44,660 bases of DNA from Polaromonas sp. (GCA_021731285.1 JAKFXR010000005.1:1-44660); one strand, 5' to 3'; counted from the stretch's first letter, positions 1 to 8,314 are shown. A program made the numbers and translations. The notes: generated from the sequence alone by a model not told the origin.

Positions 1-65
1 GCAAAGCGGTTGGACCAGCGCAGATCGGCGGCAGACGGAGCGGCTGGGGTGGCGACGGAGTTCAT
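1..65 (-). CDS. 5' end of a minus-strand gene, possibly SelO/YdiU family
   Basis: An ATG on the minus strand at 65 opens a frame that runs off the left edge, giving 21 codons. The peptide begins with an Ala/Pro/Ser-rich stretch and then reads DLRWSNRFA. SelO (YdiU) protein adenylyltransferases typically have a similar L-x-W/F-x-NRF motif near their N-terminus, so that family is a guess from one short motif. A weak AGGA ribosome site lies upstream on the minus strand. The gene is oriented in the same direction as the Crp/Fnr gene that follows. The fragment is too short to settle the function. Confidence 0.35.
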   Translation of the reverse strand, partial: MNSVATPAAPSAADLRWSNRF

Positions 66-128
66 GGCCTGATTGTCCTATGCGGCCAACAGCCCCGTGG
101 ATGAGAGGTTAAGGCCGCTCAGGGACTT

Positions 129-153
129 CCTTCGACAAGCTCAGCACGAACGG
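129..153. repeat. Short dispersed repeat (TTCGACAAGCTCAGCACGAA type)
   Basis: The sequence CTTCGACAAGCTCAGCACGA followed by ACGG matches a short interspersed sequence that I recall from many proteobacterial chromosomes. It lies in the 213-base gap between the left-edge gene and the Crp/Fnr gene. Only one copy is present in this window, so the identification rests on memory. Confidence 0.5.
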
Positions 154-204
154 ATTGCAGCCACCGTGGGGACACCATCCCCTTCAAGCAGGGCCGCCGA
201 TCCG

Positions 205-281
205 GCTTTGCCGGGCCGCAGGCGCAGCGCCCCCCCCGGGGGTCAGGAAGCTACACGCAGTGAGCGACCGTGGGGGCCTCA
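205..281 (-). repeat. GC-rich stop-codon-associated repeat, copy 1
   Basis: Read on the minus strand, this begins TGAGGCCCCCACGG, continues through a C-run/G-run hairpin and ends in GCGGCCCGGC. It aligns by eye with the repeats at 7473 and 40295 (a CCCCCACG start, a CCCCC/GGGGG core, a GGGGCGGCCCG-like end). Its first bases, TGA, are the stop codon of the Crp/Fnr gene, so the repeat sits directly at the 3' end of that gene in the same orientation. Confidence 0.65.
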
Positions 282-965
282 ATTTGCCGGGGGTGCGGCG
301 TAAGCGGCCAGCGCATCTTCGTTGAGTATCGTCACCCGGCCGAAATCGAGGGACACCAGGCCCTGCTCTTCCATGGACTTGAGTGCCCGGTTCACCGTCT
401 GCCGCGACAGACCGGCCAGGTGGCCAAGCTCTTCCTGGGATAACACCAACCGCCGCCGTCCATGCCAGAACACGCGACTCAGGTACAGGGCCACCCGCTG
501 CCCGGGCGCGCGCAGCCGCCCGGCCTCGATGATGGTCATGGCCTGACCCAGACGCAGGTTCATGTGCGACACCAGAAAATGGTTGAAAGGCAGGGAGTTC
601 GCCAGCAGGTCGTCGAACTGGGCTCGCGGCAGACACAGCAGCACCGTATCGCGCAGCGCGATCACGTCATAGCGTCGGCGCTCGGCCTTCAAGGTGGAAC
701 CTTCTCCAAACCATTCCCCGTCGGGTACCCCCAGAAAGGCAGACACCCGCCCCTGGCCCGAGGTGCTTTGCAGCTTGACCAGCCCTGACAGAACGGCGTA
801 CCAGCCTTTGACGGTTTCTCCGGCATGGAGCAGCACATCACCCTTGACGCCGCCCATCGTGAACGTGCGCTCGGCAACATGCGCCTGCCTGTCCGGTGGC
901 AACTGGGTGAACCAGGCGTGCTGCTGAAGAAACTGCGTGGAGGGGGGCGAGAGGTCCGGGAACAT
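279..965 (-). CDS. Crp/Fnr-family transcriptional regulator
   Basis: A 228-residue protein with an N-terminal cyclic-nucleotide-binding-like beta-roll (about residues 15-130), a long dimer helix and a C-terminal winged helix-turn-helix (about 172-215) with the recognition segment LSRQTVNRALKSM. It lacks the cysteine cluster of FNR, so it should sense a small molecule or another signal rather than oxygen through iron-sulfur chemistry. It is transcribed divergently from the acyl-CoA ligase at 1174, which suggests local control of the catabolic island. A perfect dyad (985-998) lies just upstream of its start and could be an autoregulatory operator. The stop codon is the first three bases of a dispersed repeat. 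The ribosome site before the ATG is weak. Confidence 0.9.
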   Translation of the reverse strand: MFPDLSPPSTQFLQQHAWFTQLPPDRQAHVAERTFTMGGVKGDVLLHAGETVKGWYAVLSGLVKLQSTSGQGRVSAFLGVPDGEWFGEGSTLKAERRRYDVIALRDTVLLCLPRAQFDDLLANSLPFNHFLVSHMNLRLGQAMTIIEAGRLRAPGQRVALYLSRVFWHGRRRLVLSQEELGHLAGLSRQTVNRALKSMEEQGLVSLDFGRVTILNEDALAAYAAPPAN

Positions 966-984
966 GGAGGCGATTTTCCGTCAG

Positions 985-998
985 CTTGCCGTCGCAAG
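985..998. promoter_or_regulatory. Perfect dyad, candidate Crp/Fnr-family operator
   Basis: CTTGC-CGTC-GCAAG has five-base perfect arms separated by four bases, the geometry of Crp/Fnr-family sites. It lies 19 bases upstream of the start of the Crp/Fnr gene and in the divergent gap shared with the acyl-CoA ligase. A second, imperfect inverted repeat (CAAACTGTC at 1011-1019 and GACAGGTTTTG at 1028-1038) follows. Binding is inferred only from geometry and location. Confidence 0.35.
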
Positions 999-1173
999 GG
1001 TAACTACCGACAAACTGTCCATGCAACGACAGGTTTTGCCATCCGGGCATCCGCCGGTCAGACTCTGGGCAACCGGATGCAGTCCTGCATGCATCCATGC
1101 GGGCAATCCCCCAGAGCCCGGGCCAGCCGCTGCGACATACTCGATCACCGCATTTGAAGAAAAGGAACTACCC

Positions 1174-2799
1174 ATGCTGGGTTTAATGCAAGGGCAACCG
1201 CTGCTGATTTCATCGCTGATCGAGTTTGCCGATCGCCACCATGGCGATGCCGAAATTGTCTCCCGACGGGTGGAAGGCGATATTCACCGCTACACCTACA
1301 AGGACGTGGCGCGCCGCTCGCGGCAGGTGGCCCGGGCGCTGGATGCGCTCAAGCTGCAATTCAGCGACCGCGTGGCCACACTGGCGTGGAATGGCTACCG
1401 GCATCTGGAGCTGTACTTCGGCGTCAGTGGCTCGGGGCGCGTGCTGCACACGCTCAACCCACGCCTGCATCCTGACCTGGTTTCATGGATTGCCAACCAT
1501 GCCGAAGACCAGGTGCTGTTGTTTGACCTGACTTTTCTGCCACTGGTGCAGGCCTTTCATTCCAAATGCACCACCATCAAGCACTACATCGCGCTGTGCG
1601 ACGCCGACAAGCTGCCCGAAGGCAGCGGCATCCCGGGTCTGACCAGCTATGAAGCCTGGATAGCACCGCATGCGGCCGACTACGCCTGGCCCAGTTTTGA
1701 CGAAAACTCGGCCTCAAGCATGTGCTACACCAGCGGCACCACCGGCAATCCCAAGGCCGCGCTGTACAGCCACCGCTCCACCATCCTGCATGCCTATGCG
1801 GCCGCGCTGCCCGACGTGATGTGCCTGAGCGCTCGGGACTCCATCCTGCCCGTGGTACCCATGTTCCACGTCAATGCCTGGGGCATTCCGTATTCGGCCG
1901 CGCTCACGGGGGCCAAACTGGTCTTCCCGGGTCCTGGCATGGACGGCAAGTCGGTCTATGAGTTGATCGAAAACGAAAAAGTCACCTATGCCGCAGGCGT
2001 GCCCACTGTCTGGCAGATGATGCTGGGCCACATGAAGCCCGACGGCCTGAAGTTCTCGACCCTCAAGCGCACCGTCATTGGCGGCTCAGCCTGCCCGCCA
2101 GCGATGATTCACGCCTTCCAGGAAGACTACGGCGTCGAGGTGCTGCATGCCTGGGGCATGACGGAGATGTCGCCGCTGGGCACACTGTGCACGCTGAAAA
2201 ACAAGCACCTGAGCCTGTCCAAAGACGAGCAGATGAAGATACGACTGAAGCAGGGTCGGGCCATCTACGGCATGGACATGAAAATTGTGGGTGAGGACGG
2301 CAAGGAGATCGCCTGGGACGGCAAAGCGTATGGCGACCTGCTGGTCACGGGCCCCTGGATTGTGGCGCAGTATTTCAAGGGCGAGGGCGGCGATCCACTG
2401 GTTGATGGCTGGTTCCCCACTGGCGACGTGGCCACCATTGATGCGGATGGTTACATGCAGATCACCGACCGCAGCAAGGACGTGATCAAGTCGGGCGGCG
2501 AGTGGATCAGTTCCATCGACATTGAGAACATTGCCGTTGCCCATCCGGCGGTAGCCATGGCGGCCTGCATTGGCGTCAAGCACCCCAAATGGGACGAGCG
2601 GCCCATTATTGCGGTGGTCAAAAAGCCCGGCAGCGAGGTCACCCGCGAAGAACTCATCAAGTTCTACGAAGGCAAGACCGCCAAGTGGCAAATCCCGGAC
2701 GACGTTGTATTTGTCGACGCCATTCCCCTGGGCGCCACCGGAAAAATGCTCAAAACCCGTCTGCGGGAAATGCTCAAGGATTACAAACTGCCCGCCTGA
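1174..2799 (+). CDS. Acyl-CoA ligase (medium-chain / methylthiopropionate-CoA ligase type)
   Basis: A 541-residue adenylate-forming enzyme that activates a carboxylic acid to its CoA thioester through an acyl-AMP intermediate. Visible motifs are the AMP/phosphate loop [11 protein letters not shown] (185-195), GWFPTGDV in the hinge region, [17 protein letters not shown], and the C-terminal catalytic lysine in GATGKMLK. Length and motif spelling match the family often named 3-(methylthio)propionyl-CoA ligase (DmdB) or medium-chain acyl-CoA synthetase; the exact substrate cannot be read from sequence. The start at 1174 is preferred over upstream in-frame codons because AAGGA lies just before it and similarity to the family begins there. 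It opens the catabolic island and is divergent from the Crp/Fnr gene. Confidence 0.92.
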   Translation: MLGLMQGQPLLISSLIEFADRHHGDAEIVSRRVEGDIHRYTYKDVARRSRQVARALDALKLQFSDRVATLAWNGYRHLELYFGVSGSGRVLHTLNPRLHPDLVSWIANHAEDQVLLFDLTFLPLVQAFHSKCTTIKHYIALCDADKLPEGSGIPGLTSYEAWIAPHAADYAWPSFDENSASSMCYTSGTTGNPKAALYSHRSTILHAYAAALPDVMCLSARDSILPVVPMFHVNAWGIPYSAALTGAKLVFPGPGMDGKSVYELIENEKVTYAAGVPTVWQMMLGHMKPDGLKFSTLKRTVIGGSACPPAMIHAFQEDYGVEVLHAWGMTEMSPLGTLCTLKNKHLSLSKDEQMKIRLKQGRAIYGMDMKIVGEDGKEIAWDGKAYGDLLVTGPWIVAQYFKGEGGDPLVDGWFPTGDVATIDADGYMQITDRSKDVIKSGGEWISSIDIENIAVAHPAVAMAACIGVKHPKWDERPIIAVVKKPGSEVTREELIKFYEGKTAKWQIPDDVVFVDAIPLGATGKMLKTRLREMLKDYKLPA

Positions 2800-2824
2800 C
2801 ATTGAACGGTGTCGCATGCGCGAT

Positions 2825-2853
2825 AGGGAGTCCCCCGGTTAGGGGCATTCCCT
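2825..2853 (+). terminator. Hairpin after the ligase gene
   Basis: AGGGA and TCCCT form an outer stem, and CCCC and GGGG an inner stem, around CGGTTA. There is no T-run after it, so it is not a classical intrinsic terminator. It may reduce readthrough or protect the 3' end of the message. Confidence 0.3.
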
Positions 2854-2913
2854 GAGCGCTGCACTGCACAAAACTTGTACGCTCATTTCATTCTGATTAC
2901 CAAGGAGACCTTC

Positions 2914-4208
2914 ATGAAATTCCAGTTGAAACTTGTCGCCATTGCCGCGTTTGTGGCCTATTCCGGCAGCAGCTTTGCCCAGGCGACCCCTGCCAAGCCG
3001 GCAGCCAAACCTGCGGCCGCCAAAGCCGCGGCCAGCGGCCCCCTCGCGGGACAAACCGTCAAGATGGTCCGCATTGACGCGTTGACCGGCCTTCTGGGCC
3101 CGGTAGGCAACAGCCAGTTCAAGGGTTACCAGTTTTTCGCTGAAAAATTCAGCGGCTCGGGCAACCCGGCCGGCGTCAATTTTGAAATCACCGCCATTGA
3201 CAACAAGCTCAGCCCGGCGAAAGCCTGAATGCCTTGAAGGCCGCCATTGACCAGGGCGTGCGCTACATCGTCCAGGGCAATGGCTCCTCGGTGGCGCTGG
3301 CACTGTCCGATGCGATCACCAAGCACAACGAGCGCAACCCCGGCAAAGAGGTGATGTACCTCAACGACTCGGCCGTGGACCCCGACCTGACCAACAGCAA
3401 GTGCAGCTACTGGCACTTCCGCTTTGATGCCGACACTTCCATGAAGATGGAGGCCATGTCCAGCTTCATGGCCACTCAGCCCGACATCAAGAAGATCTAC
3501 CTGCTCAACCAGAACTACTCTCACGGCCATCAGGTGGTGAAGTTCGCCAAGGAGTCGCTGGCACGCAAGCGTCCGGACATCCAGATCGTCGGCGAAGACC
3601 TGCATCCGCTGGCGCAAACACGCGACTTTGCACCCTACATTGCCAAGATCAAGGCATCCGGCGCCGACACGGTGATCACCGGCAACTGGGGCTCGGACCT
3701 GTCACTGCTCATCAAGGCCGCCAACGAAAACGGCTACACGGGCAAGTTCTTCACCTACTACGCCGGCGTGACGGGTACACCTGCCGCGCTGGGCAACAAC
3801 GGTGCCGGCCGTGTCTACCAGATCGCCTACAACCACTACAACATGGGTGGGCAGATGCAGAAATGGATGACGGAGTTCAAAACCAAATACAACGACGACT
3901 TCTACACCGGCTCGACCATCCGCATCTATGAGATGCTGGGCGCCGCCATGGCCAAGGTCAAATCCACCGACCCGGTGAAAGTTGCGGCAGCGATGGAAGG
4001 CCTGAAAGTGCAGAGTTTCAACGGCGAAGTTGAAATGCGCAAAACCGACCATCAGCTGCAGCAGCCGCTGTACATGTCGGTCTGGCAGAAAGCCGATGCC
4101 AAGTACCCTTACAGCCCTGAGAACACCGGCATGACCCTGGTTCCGCTCAAGGAGTATCCAAACTACGTGTCGAGCACACCCACCAGCTGTCAGATGAAGC
4201 GCTCCTGA
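2914..4208 (+). pseudogene. Branched-chain amino acid-type ABC substrate-binding protein, frameshifted
   Basis: Two consecutive frames encode one periplasmic type I substrate-binding protein (Peripla_BP_6/LivK-like). The first frame (2914-3228) carries a signal peptide ending near SSFAQA, an Ala/Pro/Lys-rich linker and the start of the mature domain, up to AIDNKLSPAKA. The second frame (usable from about 3229 to 4208) continues with SLNALKAAIDQGVRYIVQG. Inserting one G near 3217-3220 (GCGAAAGC to GCGGAAAGC) restores AESLNALK and a 431-residue protein of normal length. Start 2914 follows the AAGGAG at 2901-2906. Either the gene is recently inactivated or this is a single-base sequencing error; the intact permeases and ATPases downstream favour an error or a very recent mutation. 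The role would be to capture an amino acid or other carboxylate for the importer. Confidence 0.85.
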
Positions 4209-4234
4209 TCAGACCAGACTGACACAGAGCCAGG

Positions 4235-4271
4235 GCCCGAGCGGCTTGCCGTATCGGGCTCTTTTATTTTT
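4235..4271 (+). terminator. Rho-independent terminator between substrate-binding protein and permease
   Basis: GCCCGA (4235-4240) pairs with TCGGGC (4254-4259) and is followed at once by TCTTTTATTTTT. It lies 26 bases after the binding-protein stop and 23 bases before the permease start. Partial termination here would make the binding protein more abundant than the membrane subunits, a common arrangement in ABC importer operons. Confidence 0.75.
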
Positions 4272-4294
4272 ACCGATGAGAAGGACAGGCGGGA

Positions 4295-5329
4295 ATGGAG
4301 TTTTTCATCATTTCGATGCTGAACGGGCTGAGCTATGGGTTGCTGCTGTTCATGCTCAGCTCCGGGCTGACACTGATCTTCAGCATGATGGGCGTTCTGA
4401 ACTTTGCGCATGCCAGCTTTTACATGCTGGGTGCGTACGTGGGCTACACCATTGCGCAGTTCGTCGGCTTCTGGCCTGCGCTGCTGATCGCGCCGCTTGT
4501 GGTCGGCGCCCTGGGCGCGCTGTTTGAGCGGGTCAGCCTGCGCAAGGTGCACAAATTCGGCCACGTGCCGGAATTGCTCATCACCTTCGGTTTGTCCTAT
4601 GTGATTGTGGAGCTGGTCCAGCTCATCTGGGGCCGCATTGCGCTGGAGTTCCGCCCGCCGGAGTTGCTGCAGGGCCCGGTGTTCACGCTGATCAACGATT
4701 CGGTCAAGGGCCTGCGCATGGTCTGGGGTGTCGCGCCAGCCGAGCTGTGCAGTGCCGCCGATGCCGCCGTGCGGGTGGTGTGCTCGCCGTTTCCCGCCAC
4801 ACGTGGCTTCATGATGCTGGTGGCGCTGGTGATGCTGGGCTCGGTCTGGCTGCTGCTGACACGCACCCGCATCGGCCTGGTGATCCAGGCCGCGCTCACC
4901 CACCCGGAGGCGGTCGAGTCCCTCGGGCACAACGTACCGCGCGTGTTCATGCTGGTGTTCGGCGCAGGCTCCGCGCTGGCAGGGCTGGCCGGGGTGATTG
5001 GCGGCAGCACCTTCCTGACCGAGCCGGCCATGGCGGCCACCGTGGGATCGGTCATTTTTGTGGTGGTTGTCGTGGGCGGCATGGGCTCGCTGTCGGGCGC
5101 GTTTGTCGCGTCACTGCTGATTGGCGTGATCCAGACCTTTGCCGTGGCTTTTGACTACTCGCTGCTCAATCTCGCGCAACTGGTCGGTTTGCCGCTGGGT
5201 GCAGGCATGGCCAACAACTCCTACGTCAAGCTCACGCTGTCGCAGGTGGCGCCCATCTTGCCTTACCTGTTTCTGGTCCTCATCCTGATCTTCAGGCCGC
5301 GCGGATTGCTCGGCAAGCGGGAGGGCTGA
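4295..5329 (+). CDS. Branched-chain amino acid-type ABC transporter permease (LivH family)
   Basis: A 344-residue inner-membrane subunit with about eight to nine hydrophobic segments. The N-terminus LNGLSYGLLLFMLSSGLTLIFSMMGVLNFAHAS is typical of LivH (written here only as landmarks: the SGLTLIFSMMGVLNFAH segment is the family hallmark). The GAGSALAGLAGVIGG and VVVVVGGMGSLSGAF segments form the cytoplasmic coupling region that contacts the ATPases. AAGGA precedes the ATG. It is followed by the second permease after three bases. Around residues 125-165 it carries a longer hydrophilic loop (including AELCSAADAAVRVVCS) than many LivH proteins, which may reflect substrate preference. The substrate is unknown; genes on both sides suggest an organic acid destined for CoA activation. 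Confidence 0.92.
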   Translation: MEFFIISMLNGLSYGLLLFMLSSGLTLIFSMMGVLNFAHASFYMLGAYVGYTIAQFVGFWPALLIAPLVVGALGALFERVSLRKVHKFGHVPELLITFGLSYVIVELVQLIWGRIALEFRPPELLQGPVFTLINDSVKGLRMVWGVAPAELCSAADAAVRVVCSPFPATRGFMMLVALVMLGSVWLLLTRTRIGLVIQAALTHPEAVESLGHNVPRVFMLVFGAGSALAGLAGVIGGSTFLTEPAMAATVGSVIFVVVVVGGMGSLSGAFVASLLIGVIQTFAVAFDYSLLNLAQLVGLPLGAGMANNSYVKLTLSQVAPILPYLFLVLILIFRPRGLLGKREG

Positions 5330-5332
5330 CCC

Positions 5333-6625
5333 ATGGCAAAAACCCACTACGAATTCAAGCCGTTCAATGTCGGCCGGTGGCTGGTGTGGGGCTTGTTTGC
5401 CCTGCTTCTGGCGGTTGCGCCGCTGCTGTTTGGCAGCGGCCTGGCGATGACCGTGCTGTCGCAAATGGGCATCGCCATCATTGCCTGCCTGTCCTACAAC
5501 ATGTTGCTCGGGCAGGGCGGCATGCTCAGTTTCGGCCATGCGGTCTACACCGGCCTGGGGTCCTTTCTGGCCATCCACGCACTCAACAGCATCACCGACG
5601 GCTCCATCCCGATGCCTGTCTCGCTGGTGCCCCTGGTGGGCGCCCTGGCGGGCGTGGGCTTTGCCGTGCTGTTTGGTTATGTGACCACGCGCAAGTCAGG
5701 CACCACCTTTGCGATGATCACGCTGGGCCTGGGCGAGCTGGTGTTTGCGCTGTCGCTGATGATTCCCGAGTTTTTTGGCGGCGAAGGCGGCGTCTCGGGC
5801 AACCGGGTGACCGGCAAGGCTGTGATGGGCATCACCTTCGGTCCACAAATCCAGGTGTACTACCTGATCGCCATCTACACCTTTGTGGCCGTCGGCGCCA
5901 TGTTTGCTTTCACCCGCACACCGCTGGGCCGCATGCTCAACGCCGTGCGTGACAACCCCGAGCGTGTCGAGTTTGTCGGCTACGACACCCAGAAGGTGCG
6001 CTACTACGCTTTTATCATCGCCGGTTTTTTTGCGGGCCTGTCCGGCGGCCTGGCTGCGCTCAATTTCGAGATCGTGACGGCCGAGGTTGTCGGCGCAGGG
6101 CGCTCGGGCGCCTACCTTTTGTTCACCTTTTTGGGCGGCGCAACTTTCTTCTTCGGCCCCATCATCGGTGGCGTTCTCATGGTGCTGGCTTTTGTGCTGC
6201 TTTCGGAGTTCACCAAGGCCTGGCTGCTTTACCTGGGCCTGATCTTCCTGTTCATGGTGATGTATGCCCCCGGGGGAATCGCCAGCCTGATCATGATGAA
6301 CCTGCGCGTGGCCGCCTACGGAAAGCTCAGACAGCTGTGGGTCAGCTACCTGGCCCTGGGCATCACTGCGCTGCTGCTGCTGCTGGGCGCGGCAACCATG
6401 ATAGAGATGGTTTACCACCTGCAGCTCAACACCACGCTGGGCTCCGAACTGAGGTTTCTGGGCATCCCGCTCGACGCTGCGGGACTGAACAGCTGGTTTG
6501 GCGCAGCCTTTGTCACATTGACTGCGCTGGGCCTGTTTGAGGTGACCCGACGGCAATTTCTGGTGGAGTGGGGCGTGATCCAGGAAGACATCGAAAAGGA
6601 AATCAAGCGGAGGGAAGCGCTATGA
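5333..6625 (+). CDS. Branched-chain amino acid-type ABC transporter permease (LivM family)
   Basis: A 430-residue multi-spanning membrane protein. The segment LSYNMLLGQGGMLSFGHAVY near residue 50 is the LivM hallmark, and GRMLNAVRDNPERVEFVGYD (about residue 200) is the coupling helix that meets the ATPases. Compared with a typical LivM of about 300-350 residues it has a C-terminal extension of roughly 80-100 residues with two more hydrophobic segments (LGITALLLLLGAATMIEM and WFGAAFVTLTALGLFEV). Its stop overlaps the ATPase start in ATGA, implying translational coupling. It pairs with the LivH-type permease to form the channel. Confidence 0.92.
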   Translation: MAKTHYEFKPFNVGRWLVWGLFALLLAVAPLLFGSGLAMTVLSQMGIAIIACLSYNMLLGQGGMLSFGHAVYTGLGSFLAIHALNSITDGSIPMPVSLVPLVGALAGVGFAVLFGYVTTRKSGTTFAMITLGLGELVFALSLMIPEFFGGEGGVSGNRVTGKAVMGITFGPQIQVYYLIAIYTFVAVGAMFAFTRTPLGRMLNAVRDNPERVEFVGYDTQKVRYYAFIIAGFFAGLSGGLAALNFEIVTAEVVGAGRSGAYLLFTFLGGATFFFGPIIGGVLMVLAFVLLSEFTKAWLLYLGLIFLFMVMYAPGGIASLIMMNLRVAAYGKLRQLWVSYLALGITALLLLLGAATMIEMVYHLQLNTTLGSELRFLGIPLDAAGLNSWFGAAFVTLTALGLFEVTRRQFLVEWGVIQEDIEKEIKRREAL

Positions 6626-7470
6626 CCACGACCATCACCACCCGTGTGCAGGTTCTTGCGCGCGGCGGAGCAGCGCCCAAAACCCCCAGCCCCGTGCAGG
6701 GCCCTCCGGCTCTTGAGCTGAGGGACCTGCGCAAGAGCTTCGGCAAGACGGAGATCATCCGCGGCGTGAATCTGGCGGTAAACGCGGGCGAACGCGTTGG
6801 CATCATTGGTCCCAACGGCGCCGGCAAATCAACATTGTTCAACCTTGTCAGCGGCCGCTTCGAGCCCAGCAGCGGCGAGATTGTGCTCAACGGCCAGCGC
6901 ATCGATGGCAAAAAGCCTTTTGAGATCAATCGCCTGGGCCTGTCACGCAGCTTCCAGATCACCAACATCTTTCCCAAGCTCAGCGTGTTTGAGAACCTGC
7001 GTTGCGGTGTGCTCTGGAGCCTGGGTTACAGGTACACCTTCCTGAAGTTTCTCGCCAATCTGGACGATGCCAACGACCGCGCCAAAGAACTGATGGAGAT
7101 GATCAAGCTCGACAAAAAGCGCGATGTGCTGGCCATCAACCTGACCTACGCAGAGCAGCGCGCCCTGGAGATCGGCATCACCATTGCTGGCGGCGCCAGC
7201 GTCATCCTGCTGGACGAGCCTACGGCCGGCATGAGCCGCAGTGAGACCAGCCGCTTCATCAGCCTGATCAAGGAGGTCACAGTGGGCAAAACCCTGCTGA
7301 CGGTGGAGCACGACATGGGCGTGGTGTTCGGCCTGGCCGACCGGATTGCTGTCGTGGTCTACGGCGAAGTGCTGGCCTTTGACGTGCCCGAGGCGGTGCG
7401 CGCCAATCAGCGCGTGCAGGAGGCCTACCTCGGCTCGCACGTCGCCGATGCGCAGGCAGGAGGACACTGA
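6622..7470 (+). CDS. ABC transporter ATPase, LivG family
   Basis: A 282-residue ATP-binding subunit. Walker A is GPNGAGKST (about residues 71-79), Walker B is VILLDEP, and the switch histidine lies in VEHDMG. The signature helix reads LTYAEQRALEIG rather than the common LSYGEQ. The N-terminal 28 residues (MTTTITTRVQVLARGG onward) precede the usual start of the domain at ALELRDLRKSFG and look disordered. The start at 6622 is set by GGAGGG upstream and the ATGA overlap with the LivM-type gene. It works as a heterodimer with the following LivF-type ATPase to power import. Confidence 0.93.
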   Translation: MTTTITTRVQVLARGGAAPKTPSPVQGPPALELRDLRKSFGKTEIIRGVNLAVNAGERVGIIGPNGAGKSTLFNLVSGRFEPSSGEIVLNGQRIDGKKPFEINRLGLSRSFQITNIFPKLSVFENLRCGVLWSLGYRYTFLKFLANLDDANDRAKELMEMIKLDKKRDVLAINLTYAEQRALEIGITIAGGASVILLDEPTAGMSRSETSRFISLIKEVTVGKTLLTVEHDMGVVFGLADRIAVVVYGEVLAFDVPEAVRANQRVQEAYLGSHVADAQAGGH

Positions 7471-7472
7471 AA

Positions 7473-7556
7473 TATGACCCCCACGCTTGTCACTTCGCGT
7501 ACTACGCTGCCCCCCGAGGGGGCTGAACTCCGCTTGGGGCGGCCCGGCGCTTCGTC
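7473..7556 (+). repeat. GC-rich stop-codon-associated repeat, copy 2 (translated)
   Basis: This begins ATGACCCCCACGCT three bases after the LivG-type stop codon, contains CCCCCCGAGGGGG, and ends GGGGCGGCCCGGCG. It matches the copy at 40295 over its whole length by eye and the copy at 205-281 more loosely. Here the repeat supplies the ATG and first 27 or so codons of the LivF-type ATPase. Confidence 0.8.
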
Positions 7557-8262
7557 CGTGACGCCCATCCTCCAGATCGACAACCTTCATGCCTACTACG
7601 GCAAAAGCCACGTGCTGCATGGGGTGCATTTTGAGGTGCATGCCGGTGAAATCGTCGCGCTGCTGGGGCGCAACGGCTCGGGCCGGTCCACCACCGCCAA
7701 AGCCATCATGGGACTGGTGGACTGCCAGGGCGACATCCGCTGGAAGGGCCAGCAGATTGCCGGGCACAAAGCCTACGAAGTCGCCCACCTGGGCATCGGT
7801 TATGTGCCCGAAAACCGTGATATTTTCCCCACGCTGACGGTGCACCAGAACCTGCTGCTGGGTCAAAAGGGCAAGGGCAAAAACAGCCGTTGGTCGTTTG
7901 AGGACATGTACGCCATGTTTCCGCGGCTCAAGGAGCGTCAACACACCGAAGCGGGCGTTTTGTCCGGCGGCGAGCAGCAGATGCTGACCCTGTGCCGCAC
8001 CCTGATGGGCGACCCGGACCTGATCATCATCGACGAGCCCACAGAAGGGCTGGCGCCCAAGATTGTGGAGTTGGTCGGCCAGTACCTGAAGTCCCTCAAG
8101 GCCAAAGGCATTTCCGTCCTGCTGATTGAGCAAAAACTGACCATTGCGATGGCCATTTCCGACCGGGCCCTGGTGATGGGGCACGGTAGCATTGTTTTCC
8201 AGGGCACGCCGGACAGCCTGCGCGCCGATGCCTACACCCGCAAGGAGTGGCTGGAAGTCTGA
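7474..8262 (+). CDS. ABC transporter ATPase, LivF family, with repeat-derived N-terminus
   Basis: A 262-residue ATP-binding subunit partnering the LivG-type protein. Motifs are LSGGEQQML (signature), LIIIDEPTEGL (Walker B) and IEQKL (switch region, where glutamine replaces the usual histidine, as is common in LivF). Walker A reads GRNGSGRST, with arginine in place of the invariant lysine. The first 28 residues (MTPTLVTSRTTLPPEG and on) are encoded by a dispersed repeat. AGGAGG at 7458-7463 supports ATG 7474; an in-frame GTG at 7558, giving VTPILQIDNLHAYYG, matches where LivF proteins normally begin and was probably the original start. Confidence 0.92.
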   Translation: MTPTLVTSRTTLPPEGAELRLGRPGASSVTPILQIDNLHAYYGKSHVLHGVHFEVHAGEIVALLGRNGSGRSTTAKAIMGLVDCQGDIRWKGQQIAGHKAYEVAHLGIGYVPENRDIFPTLTVHQNLLLGQKGKGKNSRWSFEDMYAMFPRLKERQHTEAGVLSGGEQQMLTLCRTLMGDPDLIIIDEPTEGLAPKIVELVGQYLKSLKAKGISVLLIEQKLTIAMAISDRALVMGHGSIVFQGTPDSLRADAYTRKEWLEV

Positions 8263-8314
8263 AAATGCAGCCCCCAACTTGTCACGACAGGGACAATCCG
8301 GGGCAGCGCTGAGG

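Noticed and set aside
3217-3234. Programmed frameshifting in the substrate-binding protein gene
   Set aside because: There is no slippery heptamer or downstream stimulatory structure, and this family is not known to use recoding; a deletion or sequencing error is simpler.
8264-8304. Possible fourth copy of the GC-rich stop-codon repeat just after the LivF-type gene (GCAGCCCCCAACTTGTCAC)
   Set aside because: Only the first 20 or so bases resemble the other copies; the hairpin core and the GGGGCGGCCCG end are missing, so it may be chance.
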